34,146 nt of DNA, taken from the NCBI GenBank assembly GCA_965372135.1, contig CBDVBD010000015.1:1-34146 (forward strand). The letters are read 5' to 3'. Below are positions 24,860 through 32,800 of this stretch, one piece after another. The notes beneath the pieces are model-generated. The model saw nothing but the letters and a program-made list of their open reading frames with translations, was not told where the DNA came from and did no database searches. Source of the stretch: CBDVBD01 sp965372135 (lineage in GTDB: Bacteria; Electryoneota; RPQS01; CBDVBD01). Every line of letters starts with the position of its first letter. Position 1 is the stretch's first letter. Made by a program: the position numbers and the translations under genes.

Positions 24860-25629
24860 AATTCCTGAGGCTGCCGGTGAGGGTTAGCCACCGCTAAGAA
24901 AATATCTTCTAAATCCTGATGTCCCGTCCGCGCTCGAAGTTCCTCCAATGATCCTTCCGCATGAAGGTTTCCCTCGTGGAGGATCCCGATCCGGTCGCAC
25001 AGCCTTTCAGCTTCCCGCATCAGGTGCGTAGAAAAAATGATACATTTCCCGGAGGCTTTTTCGTCCTGGATAAATTTGATGATATCCGCCGACGCGATGA
25101 TATCCAACCCCGCGGTGGGCTCGTCAAGGATCAACACCGGCGGGTCGTGTATCAATGTCCGCGCGATAGACACCCGTTGTTTCTGTCCGGTGGACAACCG
25201 GTCGCACCTGGAATCCAAAAAGGTAATCATGTCTAGTCGCTCGGCAAGATATTCCACCTGTTCAGCGATCTGATCTGGAGATAGATCGTTCAACTGGGCA
25301 AAATATACCAGGATTTCCCGAGCGGATAACCGCCCGTAAAGACCGGTGTCGCCGGATAAAAATCCGATCACTCGACGCACGGACTCCGGCTGTTCCACTA
25401 CATCGTAACCCCATATATTCGCAGTACCTGCGGTGGGTTTAAATATAGTAGACAACATCCGGAGGACTGTGGTTTTCCCTGCGCCGTTGGGACCCAGGAG
25501 TCCAAAAACCATCCCCGGCTCACAAAGGAACGATACATTATCTGCTGCACGAACCGTGCCACGTGCCGGATCGTGGAAATGCTTCGTTAGCCCCTTAACT
25601 TCAATCCGATGATGATTACCTAATTCCAT
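24856..25629 (-). CDS. ABC transporter ATP-binding protein (NatA-like)
   Basis: This 257-residue ABC ATPase has Walker A GPNGAGKT (46-53), the signature LSTGQKQR (145-152), Walker B LILDEP (166-171), D-loop AGLD and the H-loop His202. Sequence features such as HFHDPARGTVRAADNVSF and FLSGDTGLYGRLSAREILVYFA resemble NatA of the NatAB sodium exporter family. No ABC permease is adjacent. The next gene, overlapping by four bases, is a YihY/BrkB membrane protein, which is not a known ABC partner. The true membrane subunit may be encoded elsewhere, so the substrate is unknown. It is the first gene of its unit; a clear ribosome binding site is missing. Upstream lies the repeat block after the TPR gene. 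Confidence 0.92.
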   Translation of the reverse strand: MELGNHHRIEVKGLTKHFHDPARGTVRAADNVSFLCEPGMVFGLLGPNGAGKTTVLRMLSTIFKPTAGTANIWGYDVVEQPESVRRVIGFLSGDTGLYGRLSAREILVYFAQLNDLSPDQIAEQVEYLAERLDMITFLDSRCDRLSTGQKQRVSIARTLIHDPPVLILDEPTAGLDIIASADIIKFIQDEKASGKCIIFSTHLMREAERLCDRIGILHEGNLHAEGSLEELRARTGHQDLEDIFLAVANPHRQPQEL

Positions 25630-25666
25630 ATTCGATATTCCGTTTTGTCATCCCCGCATAGAGCTT

Positions 25667-25704
25667 GTCCGCCTACTGGCGGACTTGTCCGGCACCTGAC
25701 GGAT
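25667..25704. repeat. TCCGCC/GGCGGA palindrome pair after the TPR gene
   Basis: A perfect palindrome GTCCGCC-TACT-GGCGGAC (25667-25684) is followed by a degenerate copy (25687-25704). It shares the leading TGTCATCCCC...GCTTGTCCGCC context with the copy at 29487-29501. There is no T-run on either side, so it is not a standard terminator. Confidence 0.75.
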
Positions 25705-25709
25705 TGTCA

Positions 25710-25744
25710 ACTTGCTACTTGCTACTTGCCACTTGCCACTTCTT
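25710..25744. repeat. ACTTGYN heptanucleotide tandem array
   Basis: Five consecutive 7-bp units read ACTTGCT, ACTTGCT, ACTTGCC, ACTTGCC and a degenerate ACTTCTT. The array covers the last codons and the stop codon of the TPR gene. Confidence 0.9.
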
Positions 25745-26933
25745 TCTCCAACTTCCGTATCTTCTGCCTTACCCCTGGAATATAACGATCGAACTCACAG
25801 GTGGCATGCCTTATGAAAGCCCGGTAAGCTTCCAACGCCTCCAATGTCCTCTCCAAATGACTGCAGGCAATCGCCTTATTATAATATGCCGCTGCATACT
25901 TGGGATCGATCGCCAACGCCTTATTGTAATCGGAAATCGCCTGATCAAATTGTTCCATAATCACGTATGTTTCTCCCCGTTGCGTCAACGCAACGGTATG
26001 ATTGGCATCGATCTCCAATGCTTTATCGAAATCCGCAATCGCCTGATCGTACTGAGCTTTATGCTTGTTCGCCACTCCCCGGTTGTTGTATGCTTCTGCG
26101 TACCTGGGCTTGATCTTGATCGCCTCATTGTAATCGGCAATGGCGTCATCGTACATGCCCAACTTATTAAACGTAGCCCCCCGGTTATTATACGCCTTGG
26201 AATATTTATCATTAATTTCAATCGCTTTGGTGTAATCGCAAATCGCCTGATCATACATCCCGATATTATTGTACGCCACCCCACGATTATTGAACGCCTT
26301 GGCATAAGTGGAATCCAGCTCGATCGCACGGTTGTAATCGAATATCGCCCGCTGATACCATCCCTTGCCCGATGCGTACACATACCCCCGGTTAAAATAC
26401 GCCACCACCAGCATCGGATTTGCCGCAATCGCATTGGTATAATCGGCAATCGCCTGATCCAAATCCCCGATATCATCGTACGCCTTCCCCCGAGCGTCGA
26501 ACGCTAATGCGAAATTTTCCTCAATCTTCAGCGCTTTGGACAAATCCTCAATCGCTTCCTTAACCTTCCCAATATGCCGTTTCGCATCGGCGGATAAATA
26601 CAACACATGTGCGTTTTCGGGATGCTTTGCCAGAAGCGTTCCCGTCCATTTCGCCCACGCTTCAAACGAAGCGTCATCCGTCACACTGTCAAACAACTCC
26701 ATCGATTCGTTATGACGATTGGTGGCGTCGCAGGCATGCGCCAACAACAATACCGCCACCGGATCCTTCAAAGCGGTACTATCCTGCCTTATCGCCTTGT
26801 ATACCGCTTCCCAATCGCCTTCAAGAATCGCTTCCTCCAACCGAGGACTAAGCCAAAATGCGTACAACACCCCCGATACAGTCAACACCAGCAGCAAACA
26901 AATCGTTTTCAAAATCCATTTCCGTGCTTTCAT
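25722..26933 (-). CDS. membrane-anchored TPR protein with eight repeats
   Basis: This 403-residue protein has an N-terminal signal anchor (about 5-27) and eight consecutive 34-residue TPR units. The units run from about residue 108 to 385 and have near-identical consensus (YxxAYNNRGxAYxxxGxYDQAIxDYxKAIEIxPx). TPRs mediate protein-protein contacts; no catalytic domain is present. I chose ATG 26931-26933 because GGGAGG lies upstream at ideal spacing and the export helix follows at once. A longer open frame reaches into the preceding gene but adds 62 residues of non-conserved sequence. The C terminus (VASGK and the TAG stop) is encoded by a heptanucleotide repeat array. It follows the GWxTD gene by 37 bases and is probably co-transcribed. 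Confidence 0.88.
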   Translation of the reverse strand: MKARKWILKTICLLLVLTVSGVLYAFWLSPRLEEAILEGDWEAVYKAIRQDSTALKDPVAVLLLAHACDATNRHNESMELFDSVTDDASFEAWAKWTGTLLAKHPENAHVLYLSADAKRHIGKVKEAIEDLSKALKIEENFALAFDARGKAYDDIGDLDQAIADYTNAIAANPMLVVAYFNRGYVYASGKGWYQRAIFDYNRAIELDSTYAKAFNNRGVAYNNIGMYDQAICDYTKAIEINDKYSKAYNNRGATFNKLGMYDDAIADYNEAIKIKPRYAEAYNNRGVANKHKAQYDQAIADFDKALEIDANHTVALTQRGETYVIMEQFDQAISDYNKALAIDPKYAAAYYNKAIACSHLERTLEALEAYRAFIRHATCEFDRYIPGVRQKIRKLEKEVASGK

Positions 26934-26970
26934 CGTTACCTCCCGCTCTGTGGTTGACATAATCGTAACA

Positions 26971-28428
26971 CTACTCACGCCAGAATGTATCACCGTCAGG
27001 TGTCGGTTGAAAATCACTGCCCCGATCCCGGGCTCGGTACCCCAGAACCTCCCGAGCATACCAGTCGGGATTGTAAACTTCCCCCTTCTTCGTGGAATGT
27101 ACCAATGCATAGTCCCCAAACCCCATCCGATCCACTAACATAAACTCCACACCTCCCTCAATTTGATCGTAATACCATATTTTATATGCACGTGCATCAA
27201 TCTCCATCGTATGTACTTCCTCGGAATTCGGATGACCGAATTTAATCCAAATCCTGCCCCGATCCGTCTTCCAACCGGGGATATCTAAATACCCGAATAA
27301 ATAATTCGCCTCCTCCAATAATTGATAATGTTGCGTGCGTCGTTCGTTGCCCATCGTAGATGGATCCGGATCCCTTGCCGCCCAAAACTGCCCCAAAAAC
27401 GACCGCTTCCCCTCCATATTCAACTTCTTTAACCGCCGCTCCTCTTCCGGGGTCATGATATACTTGATATCCGTAAGCGCTTTTTCGATCTGCCCCGAAT
27501 CCAGCAACGCATAGTCGGTGGGAAACGTGATACGTATTACCCCGTCAGCCTCGGTAATCATCCGCTCGGCGATCTCCGAAGGATGCCACACAAAGAATTT
27601 CTTATCCCGGGAAATCTGCCTGCCCGAACTGGAATCCGTCAATGTAATCTTCAACGAATACGTCCCTGATGTAAAAGTAGTCACCGGAAATCCCCCCACC
27701 TCCACCAACGATGATCCCATAATCGTTTTGATTTTTCGTGGATAACTGCGATACGAATTCCTTTCAGAATCTAACACTTCCAGATCGATATAGTAGAGCT
27801 TCGGAATCCCCTCTTCGTAGGGCAAGTTGTACAATTCCGCATAATACGCCAGCCGCGGCAGCGATTCCCCATACACATTCTGTGGATTAGGATAAACCAG
27901 ATACCCGTTCTTATGAAACTGGGTATTCCCCGAATCCCGATCCACCCGTATCGCAAATTCCAAATCGGAAATCGCCATCTGATCATCCGGATAATCCGGA
28001 ATCACCAACTTGTCTTTCCGAACATCCCCTATCCCCCGCTTCCGGTCGATCAACTGGCACTTCAAATCATACGTCCCCGCCCGAATCTGAAACGAAAACA
28101 CGTGAGGAAGACTCTGCGAACCGGTAATCGTGTTGGTGTTTGACGTGGTATCCACTGCATCCAACGTATCGCTTGCCAATATATCCTTCCCGAGTAAAAT
28201 AGTACAGACCAACTCGATAGACGCCTCGTAAAACGTGTCTGCACCTTCCGTGACTGGTTCGTAACTGAGATTCATCCTGGGCACCAAGGTATACACTTCC
28301 AAATATGCCCAATCATCCTGCAGCTTATAGGAAGCCGCATCCACATGAAACAGAGCACTTGCCCCCCACGCAGGCAGGGCGGACATCAACAGTACCGCCG
28401 TCAGTAACAAAATTATCGTACACCGCAT
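26971..28428 (-). CDS. GWxTD domain-containing exported protein
   Basis: This 485-residue protein has a signal peptide (about 1-22), beta-rich N-terminal domains (about 25-285), and a C-terminal GWxTD region. GWKTD lies at 385-389 inside a DIPGWKTDRGRIWIKFGHP segment, preceded by the usual helical EERRLKKLNMEGKRSFLGQFWAARDPDP-type stretch. The GWxTD domain is a widespread but uncharacterised module of FCB and acidobacterial exported proteins, often encoded with TPR or beta-barrel partners, as here. The ATG has GGGAGGAA seven bases upstream. No enzymatic motif is visible. The downstream TPR protein is a plausible partner. Confidence 0.9.
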   Translation of the reverse strand: MRCTIILLLTAVLLMSALPAWGASALFHVDAASYKLQDDWAYLEVYTLVPRMNLSYEPVTEGADTFYEASIELVCTILLGKDILASDTLDAVDTTSNTNTITGSQSLPHVFSFQIRAGTYDLKCQLIDRKRGIGDVRKDKLVIPDYPDDQMAISDLEFAIRVDRDSGNTQFHKNGYLVYPNPQNVYGESLPRLAYYAELYNLPYEEGIPKLYYIDLEVLDSERNSYRSYPRKIKTIMGSSLVEVGGFPVTTFTSGTYSLKITLTDSSSGRQISRDKKFFVWHPSEIAERMITEADGVIRITFPTDYALLDSGQIEKALTDIKYIMTPEEERRLKKLNMEGKRSFLGQFWAARDPDPSTMGNERRTQHYQLLEEANYLFGYLDIPGWKTDRGRIWIKFGHPNSEEVHTMEIDARAYKIWYYDQIEGGVEFMLVDRMGFGDYALVHSTKKGEVYNPDWYAREVLGYRARDRGSDFQPTPDGDTFWRE

Positions 28429-28547
28429 GTGTTAATTCCTCCCGCTCTTATTGCACCTCTATTTACTTGTCAACAATGTTAATTTGCTCACCTACGAAAA
28501 ACGGTAACAACCGCGTAGGGGTTGTCCGCCCACTAACGGAGGCCAAT

Positions 28548-28605
28548 CCCCCCCCCCAACAATCGAACAATCGAGCAATGAGACAATTTAACAATTCAAC
28601 AATAT
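28548..28605. repeat. C10 tract plus six degenerate 8-bp tandem repeats
   Basis: Ten consecutive C (28548-28557) are followed by six octamers of consensus RRCAATNN (28558-28605): AACAATCG twice, AGCAATGA, GACAATTT, AACAATTC and AACAATAT. This lies in the 263-bp gap between the barrel gene and the GWxTD gene. A degenerate TCCG...CGGA palindrome (28525-28540) precedes it. Confidence 0.8.
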
Positions 28606-28630
28606 CTTCTTTCCTTATTGTCTCGGACTT

Positions 28631-28647
28631 ATCCGCCTACGGCGGAT
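28631..28647. repeat. TCCGCC/GGCGGA palindrome
   Basis: ATCCGCC-TAC-GGCGGAT is a perfect palindrome with seven-base arms and a three-base loop. It stands four bases from a heptanucleotide array, the same pairing of elements as at the end of the TPR gene. Confidence 0.8.
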
Positions 28648-28650
28648 TGC

Positions 28651-28685
28651 ACTTGCCACTTGCTACTTGTAACTTGCAACTTGCC
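28651..28685. repeat. ACTTGYN heptanucleotide tandem array
   Basis: Five units read ACTTGCC, ACTTGCT, ACTTGTA, ACTTGCA and ACTTGCC. They lie just after the 3' end of the barrel gene; a decayed sixth unit touches its stop codon. Confidence 0.9.
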
Positions 28686-28691
28686 ACGCTT

Positions 28692-29393
28692 CTACCCCAT
28701 AAACCTCCACCAAATCCCCAATATCGGCCAAGTTAATCCGTCTGAACCTTGAGGATTAAAATACTGTACTCCCAACTTAATCCGGAGTGTCTGCCATCCA
28801 AACAGCACCCCACCCCCAAACCGCATTCCTTCGAAGGTTAAATCGTAACCTATCTCACCGAGGAACTTTGTTTTATGCGATAAGCTGTATTCAATCCCAC
28901 CAGAAAGTGATGTACCTGAGGTTATCGCTTCCACTTCCGCATCTTCAATCTCCACATCGGCTTCGAATTTACTGTACCGTCCACCGACATGCAGGTTGGT
29001 GCTCGGTCCTAAATAGTTGGTTAAAACTAAATAGGGCGAATAGGATGTAAATGATGTCTCGGCGTTAAATACATCCAGATTGAAATGACCGAAATCAACT
29101 CCGGCGGCGACGCCCGTGGTGGATGTTTCCGCCAAACTGACTTTTATATTGGCATTGTAATACTGGACAATGTACAGCAGTAAATTAGTCCCAACCTGCA
29201 CTTTGTCACTGATCCCGAATCCGATGGGACCTATCCCCACGATGAACTCACCTTTATTGAGAGTATATCCGGTTGGCATCCACAGGTTATTAATAATTGG
29301 ACGCTCTTCGAATCCCACCAATTCTTCTTCTTGAGCAAAACAGACAGCAGTCACGATAACAATAGATACCATAATGATAACCATGTTCCTCAT
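28692..29393 (-). CDS. predicted outer-membrane beta-barrel protein
   Basis: This 233-residue protein has a signal peptide (about 1-20) and a mature part of short alternating hydrophobic/polar strands. Examples are GFGISDKVQVGTNLLLYIV, SPYLVLTNYLG and LRIKLGVQYF. It ends in an aromatic strand (WPILGIWWRFMG), as expected for a small outer-membrane barrel. I do not recognise a named family. The ATG has GGAGGAAA just upstream. It stands alone between two repeat-filled spacers, so it is probably a single-gene transcript. Confidence 0.75.
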   Translation of the reverse strand: MRNMVIIMVSIVIVTAVCFAQEEELVGFEERPIINNLWMPTGYTLNKGEFIVGIGPIGFGISDKVQVGTNLLLYIVQYYNANIKVSLAETSTTGVAAGVDFGHFNLDVFNAETSFTSYSPYLVLTNYLGPSTNLHVGGRYSKFEADVEIEDAEVEAITSGTSLSGGIEYSLSHKTKFLGEIGYDLTFEGMRFGGGVLFGWQTLRIKLGVQYFNPQGSDGLTWPILGIWWRFMG

Positions 29394-29474
29394 GATTTCC
29401 TCCTCGGTTACTTATCAAGATTTCCCAGAATCAGTTTCCATTCCCTTATCATCCCGTATCCCCTCCACTGTCAT

Positions 29475-29510
29475 CCCCACCGCTTGTCCGCCAAAGGCGG
29501 AATGCGGGGA
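29475..29510. repeat. nested palindrome, copy 1
   Basis: The inner palindrome TCCGCC-AAA-GGCGGA (29487-29501) lies within outer arms TCCCC..CGC and GCGGGGA. The neighbouring 29522-29539 is a separate perfect hairpin, ACGGGCT-gtca-AGCCCGT. Confidence 0.7.
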
Positions 29511-29540
29511 CCCAGTCCCATACGGGCTGTCAAGCCCGTC

Positions 29541-29582
29541 ATTGCAAATCCGCCGATTGGTCCGCCAACTGGCGGATGGCAA
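29541..29582. repeat. nested palindrome, copy 2
   Basis: TCCGCC-AACT-GGCGGA (29561-29576) sits within ATTGC...GCAAT outer arms. An additional ATCCGCC (29549-29555) can pair alternatively with the same GGCGGAT, giving two competing folds. Confidence 0.7.
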
Positions 29583-29612
29583 TCCCGCGTAGGGGCTGAT
29601 TTATCATGCCCT

Positions 29613-29650
29613 CCCCCCGGCTTGTCCGCCCACCGGCGGATTCCCGGGGG
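29613..29650. repeat. nested palindrome, copy 3
   Basis: TCCGCC-CACC-GGCGGA (29625-29640) is enclosed by CCCCCCGG (29613-29620) and CCGGGGG (29644-29650). Confidence 0.75.
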
Positions 29651-29696
29651 AAACAAAAGGAGGGATAAAACAATCGAAATCCTTATCAACCCCAAC

Positions 29697-29736
29697 GGGG
29701 CGTCACAGAGTATCCCGCCTGGGCGGGAAACGCCCC
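29697..29736. repeat. nested palindrome, copy 4 (variant core)
   Basis: The core CCCGCC-TG-GGCGGG (29714-29727) is enclosed by GGGGCGT (29697-29703) and ACGCCCC (29730-29736). With copies 1-3 it fills most of the 415-bp spacer between the barrel gene and smc. I see no gene in that spacer. Confidence 0.7.
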
Positions 29737-29789
29737 AGGTATCCAATCCACCCAATCCCAAGGGTGGGCGGGTGGGGGATTGTGTGGCA

Positions 29790-29824
29790 ACTTGCCACTT
29801 GTAACTTGCTACTTGTAACTTTCC
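29790..29824. repeat. ACTTGYN heptanucleotide tandem array
   Basis: Five units read ACTTGCC, ACTTGTA, ACTTGCT, ACTTGTA and a degenerate ACTTTCC. The smc stop codon (29809-29811) and its last codons lie inside the array. Confidence 0.9.
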
Positions 29825-32800
29825 AACTCCACCGACACCAACTTTGATACTCCCTCCTCTTCCATTGTGATCCCGTGCAGTTGGTCCGCCTCCTCCATCG
29901 TGCGCTTGTTGTGCGTCACCACAATAAACTGCGTATGCTCGGAAAATGTCCGTAAGATATTGAGAAATCTGTCGATATTGGCGTCATCCAACGGCGCATC
30001 CACCTCATCCAGAATACAAAACGGACTGGGTTTGTACCGGTATATCGATAACAATAAGGTAATTGCCGTCAACGCCTTTTCCCCGCCGCTCATCAACCCC
30101 AACGTCTTCAATTTCTTCCCCGACGGATTCGCCCAAATGCTGATTTCCGACTCCAAAAGATCCTGTCCTGAGAGGAGTAAATCAGCGTCTCCATCGCCAA
30201 ATAATTCGCGGAATATTTCCTGAAAATTTCGCCTTATTTTTTGAAAAGTTTCGAAAAATTTTTGCGTGGCGACTTCGTTGATTTTTCCGATGGTATCTTC
30301 AAGCATTTCACGACTTTCCACCAGGTCATCACGCTGATTTCTCAAAAATTCGTAACGCTTGTTAACCGACTCGAACTCTTCAATTGCCAATAAGTTAACC
30401 GGCTCCATCAACTCGATTTTATGTTTGAGGGCGTTTAACGTTTCTTCATCAAAAATTTCACCCTCTTCATCTTCAATGTTATCAAGAATTTCCAACGGTA
30501 TATCGTAATCTTTCAGCCTTTCGGTGATTTGTTGGATATCTCCTTGTATTCTCGTGATTTCCAGCTCGTTGCGGTGGCGTTCTCCGGTAGTGGTTTCATG
30601 ATGTTTACGTGCATCCCTAAGCCTTGACTCTTCATGACTTATGCGCCCTTTAGCCTCCTCTAAGTGCTGCTGCAGCCGGTCCCGCTTCGACCACAAACCA
30701 TCCCGCTCCTTGAACCGTTCCACCAGTCCTCTCTCCGCTTCAAGTCTACGGTTTTCAATATCTTCTATCTCCTGTCCCGCCCGGCTAACTTCCTCTTCAC
30801 GGGTCACCATGGACTGGTCCAATTCTTGGAGTTGCTCCTGGATCTGCGACTGCTCTTTTTCCAGATTTTCCAATTTGTTAGAGGCATCCAGAAACGCCAT
30901 TGTGGCTTTGTTTTCCTTCGCGGTCAACGTTTCCACTCGGTCTTCCATCGTTGTCACTTCCCGACTTACGGTCTTCGTTTTCTTTTCTAACTGCTTAATA
31001 TCATTTTTACATGCATCTCGTTTAGTAGTGACTAACATCAACCGTTCCTGGAGCTTCCCCTTTTGGTCAACCATCGCTTTTAAGTCTTGTTCCAGCTTGG
31101 TATTATATTGATGATGCTGTTCGGAAACGGCAGCCAATCGATTCAACTTTATCCTGGATTCCTCCACCTGCGTTCGGGAAATTACCACTTCAGATTGTTG
31201 ATTATCAAGGGTTTCGGACACTACCTTTAACTCGTTTTCCACCTTAGAGATATCGCTTGAGTACCGTTTAATATGTTTTTGTTCCTCTACCAATTGGGAT
31301 TCCAAGTCTTTGATATTTTTCATCCTGCCAATAGTGACCGACGATTGATCGCTGATTTGCCCCCCGCGAAGCATCCCGGTGTGCCAGTATACATCCCCCT
31401 GATCGGTCACCACCGTGATACCCTCAGAAGCCGCACTGGACAACAGTTCAGTGCTTGGTTCTCCCTTGACTCCCACCACCGAACCTAAGCGCAGCTCCAA
31501 CAACGACCGTATTGTACCATCGTTGGTCACCGCATTCATCAATGATCCTTCAACACCATGTTTTTTAAGCGTATCGGCAATGCTTTTTCTATTGCTCTGT
31601 TTCTCGACACTATCCAACGTCAAGAAAGTCAGTTGTCCCTTTTTCGCTTTCCGCAGTTTCCCAATGGCATCCAGGGCGGTTTTTCGCGATTCACACACCA
31701 CCCAGTGGCTTTCATCGCCAAGCACCGCCGCGATCAGCGGTCGCCACCAGTCCGGGGCTTCGATCACATCTCCTAATGTTCCGATAATCCCCGGCAGCTT
31801 TTGGTCGAAGAGCCATTGGACCGCTTCCTGCTGGCTGCTGCCTTCTCCCACTGCGGATTGCAGCCAGCTCAACCTGGATTTTAGGGTGTCGATACGATGG
31901 GAGATATTGGATAATTCCAGGCGAGATTGTTCCAACGATTCCCGAAGTTTATCCCGCTTAGATACGGTTTCTTCAAATTGGGTGTTTAAGCGGTTAAGCT
32001 CCCGTTCGCGAGATTCCAGTTCTTTTTTAACCTGCAGGATTTGGTCTTCGGATTCTGCCAACTGAGTGATACTATGCTTTATCCGATTATCAATCTCCTC
32101 CGACTGACCATCTATTTGCTCTAATTTGGCTTCGATACGAGATAGTTCTCCCACCGATTGCAAGTAGGTTTGATGCTGTTGTTCCCAGGTCACTGTCAAT
32201 CGATCCAAGTTGTCACGAGTCGTCGTCCGCTGATGCTTGACTTCGGCAAGGATATCCTGTGCTTCCTTCAGTACTTCACTGCACTGTTGTCGATGATCAG
32301 TTGCCTGGTCAATCCTTCCTTCCAATGACTCCAGGTTCTCACGGATGCGCTTCTGTTTTTCATCGAGTAACAGCTTTTCCCGCGACCACCGTTCCCGGCT
32401 TTCCTCCAGGTCGGTACGGCGCTGTTTCATGTGTTTGATGTTCTCTTCGGTGCGGATCAGTCCCGATTCCAGCTTGCTTAAGCGGTTCCCCAACTCTTTT
32501 AACTCACGTTCGGTGGTTGCCAGTTCCACTTTGGAGGCTTCCAGTACCGCTTCGCTGCCGCTGATGCTGCCGTCTTGGCGTACCGTTTCTCCGGATAGTT
32601 CCGCCAGTTGTTTCTGGTAGGTTTCCAAGCCTGCTGTCAGGGTAATTAGGCTGCGACGGGCTACTGAGGCTTGACCTCTGCGCCAATCCTCCTTCATTTT
32701 CATATACCGCTTAGCACGGCGCATCTGCCGTTTTAGACTTCCCGCCTGGCTCTCGACTTCGCGCAGGATATCGCCTAACCGCTCCAGGTCTTCCTGGACG

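Noticed and set aside
25667..25744. CRISPR array or standard terminator after the TPR gene
   Set aside because: Units are 7 bp with no spacers, so it is not CRISPR. The palindromes lack a following T-run on the transcribed strand.
26934..27119. 62-residue N-terminal extension of the TPR protein
   Set aside because: It overlaps the GWxTD coding sequence and has no signal sequence. The downstream ATG has a GGGAGG site and is followed directly by an export helix.
28445..28473. promoter for the GWxTD gene
   Set aside because: A perfect TTGACA is present (28473-28468), but the hexamer at 17-nt spacing (TAAGAG) matches only 3/6. Not strong enough to list.
29331..29804. 157-codon plus-strand frame over the barrel-smc spacer
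   Set aside because: It is built from palindromes and repeat units, has no ribosome binding site and encodes Pro/Gly-rich low-complexity sequence.
31415..32065. 216-codon plus-strand frame within smc
   Set aside because: It is the complement of the SMC coiled coil and hinge. Its serine-rich, motif-free product is explained by the minus-strand coding.
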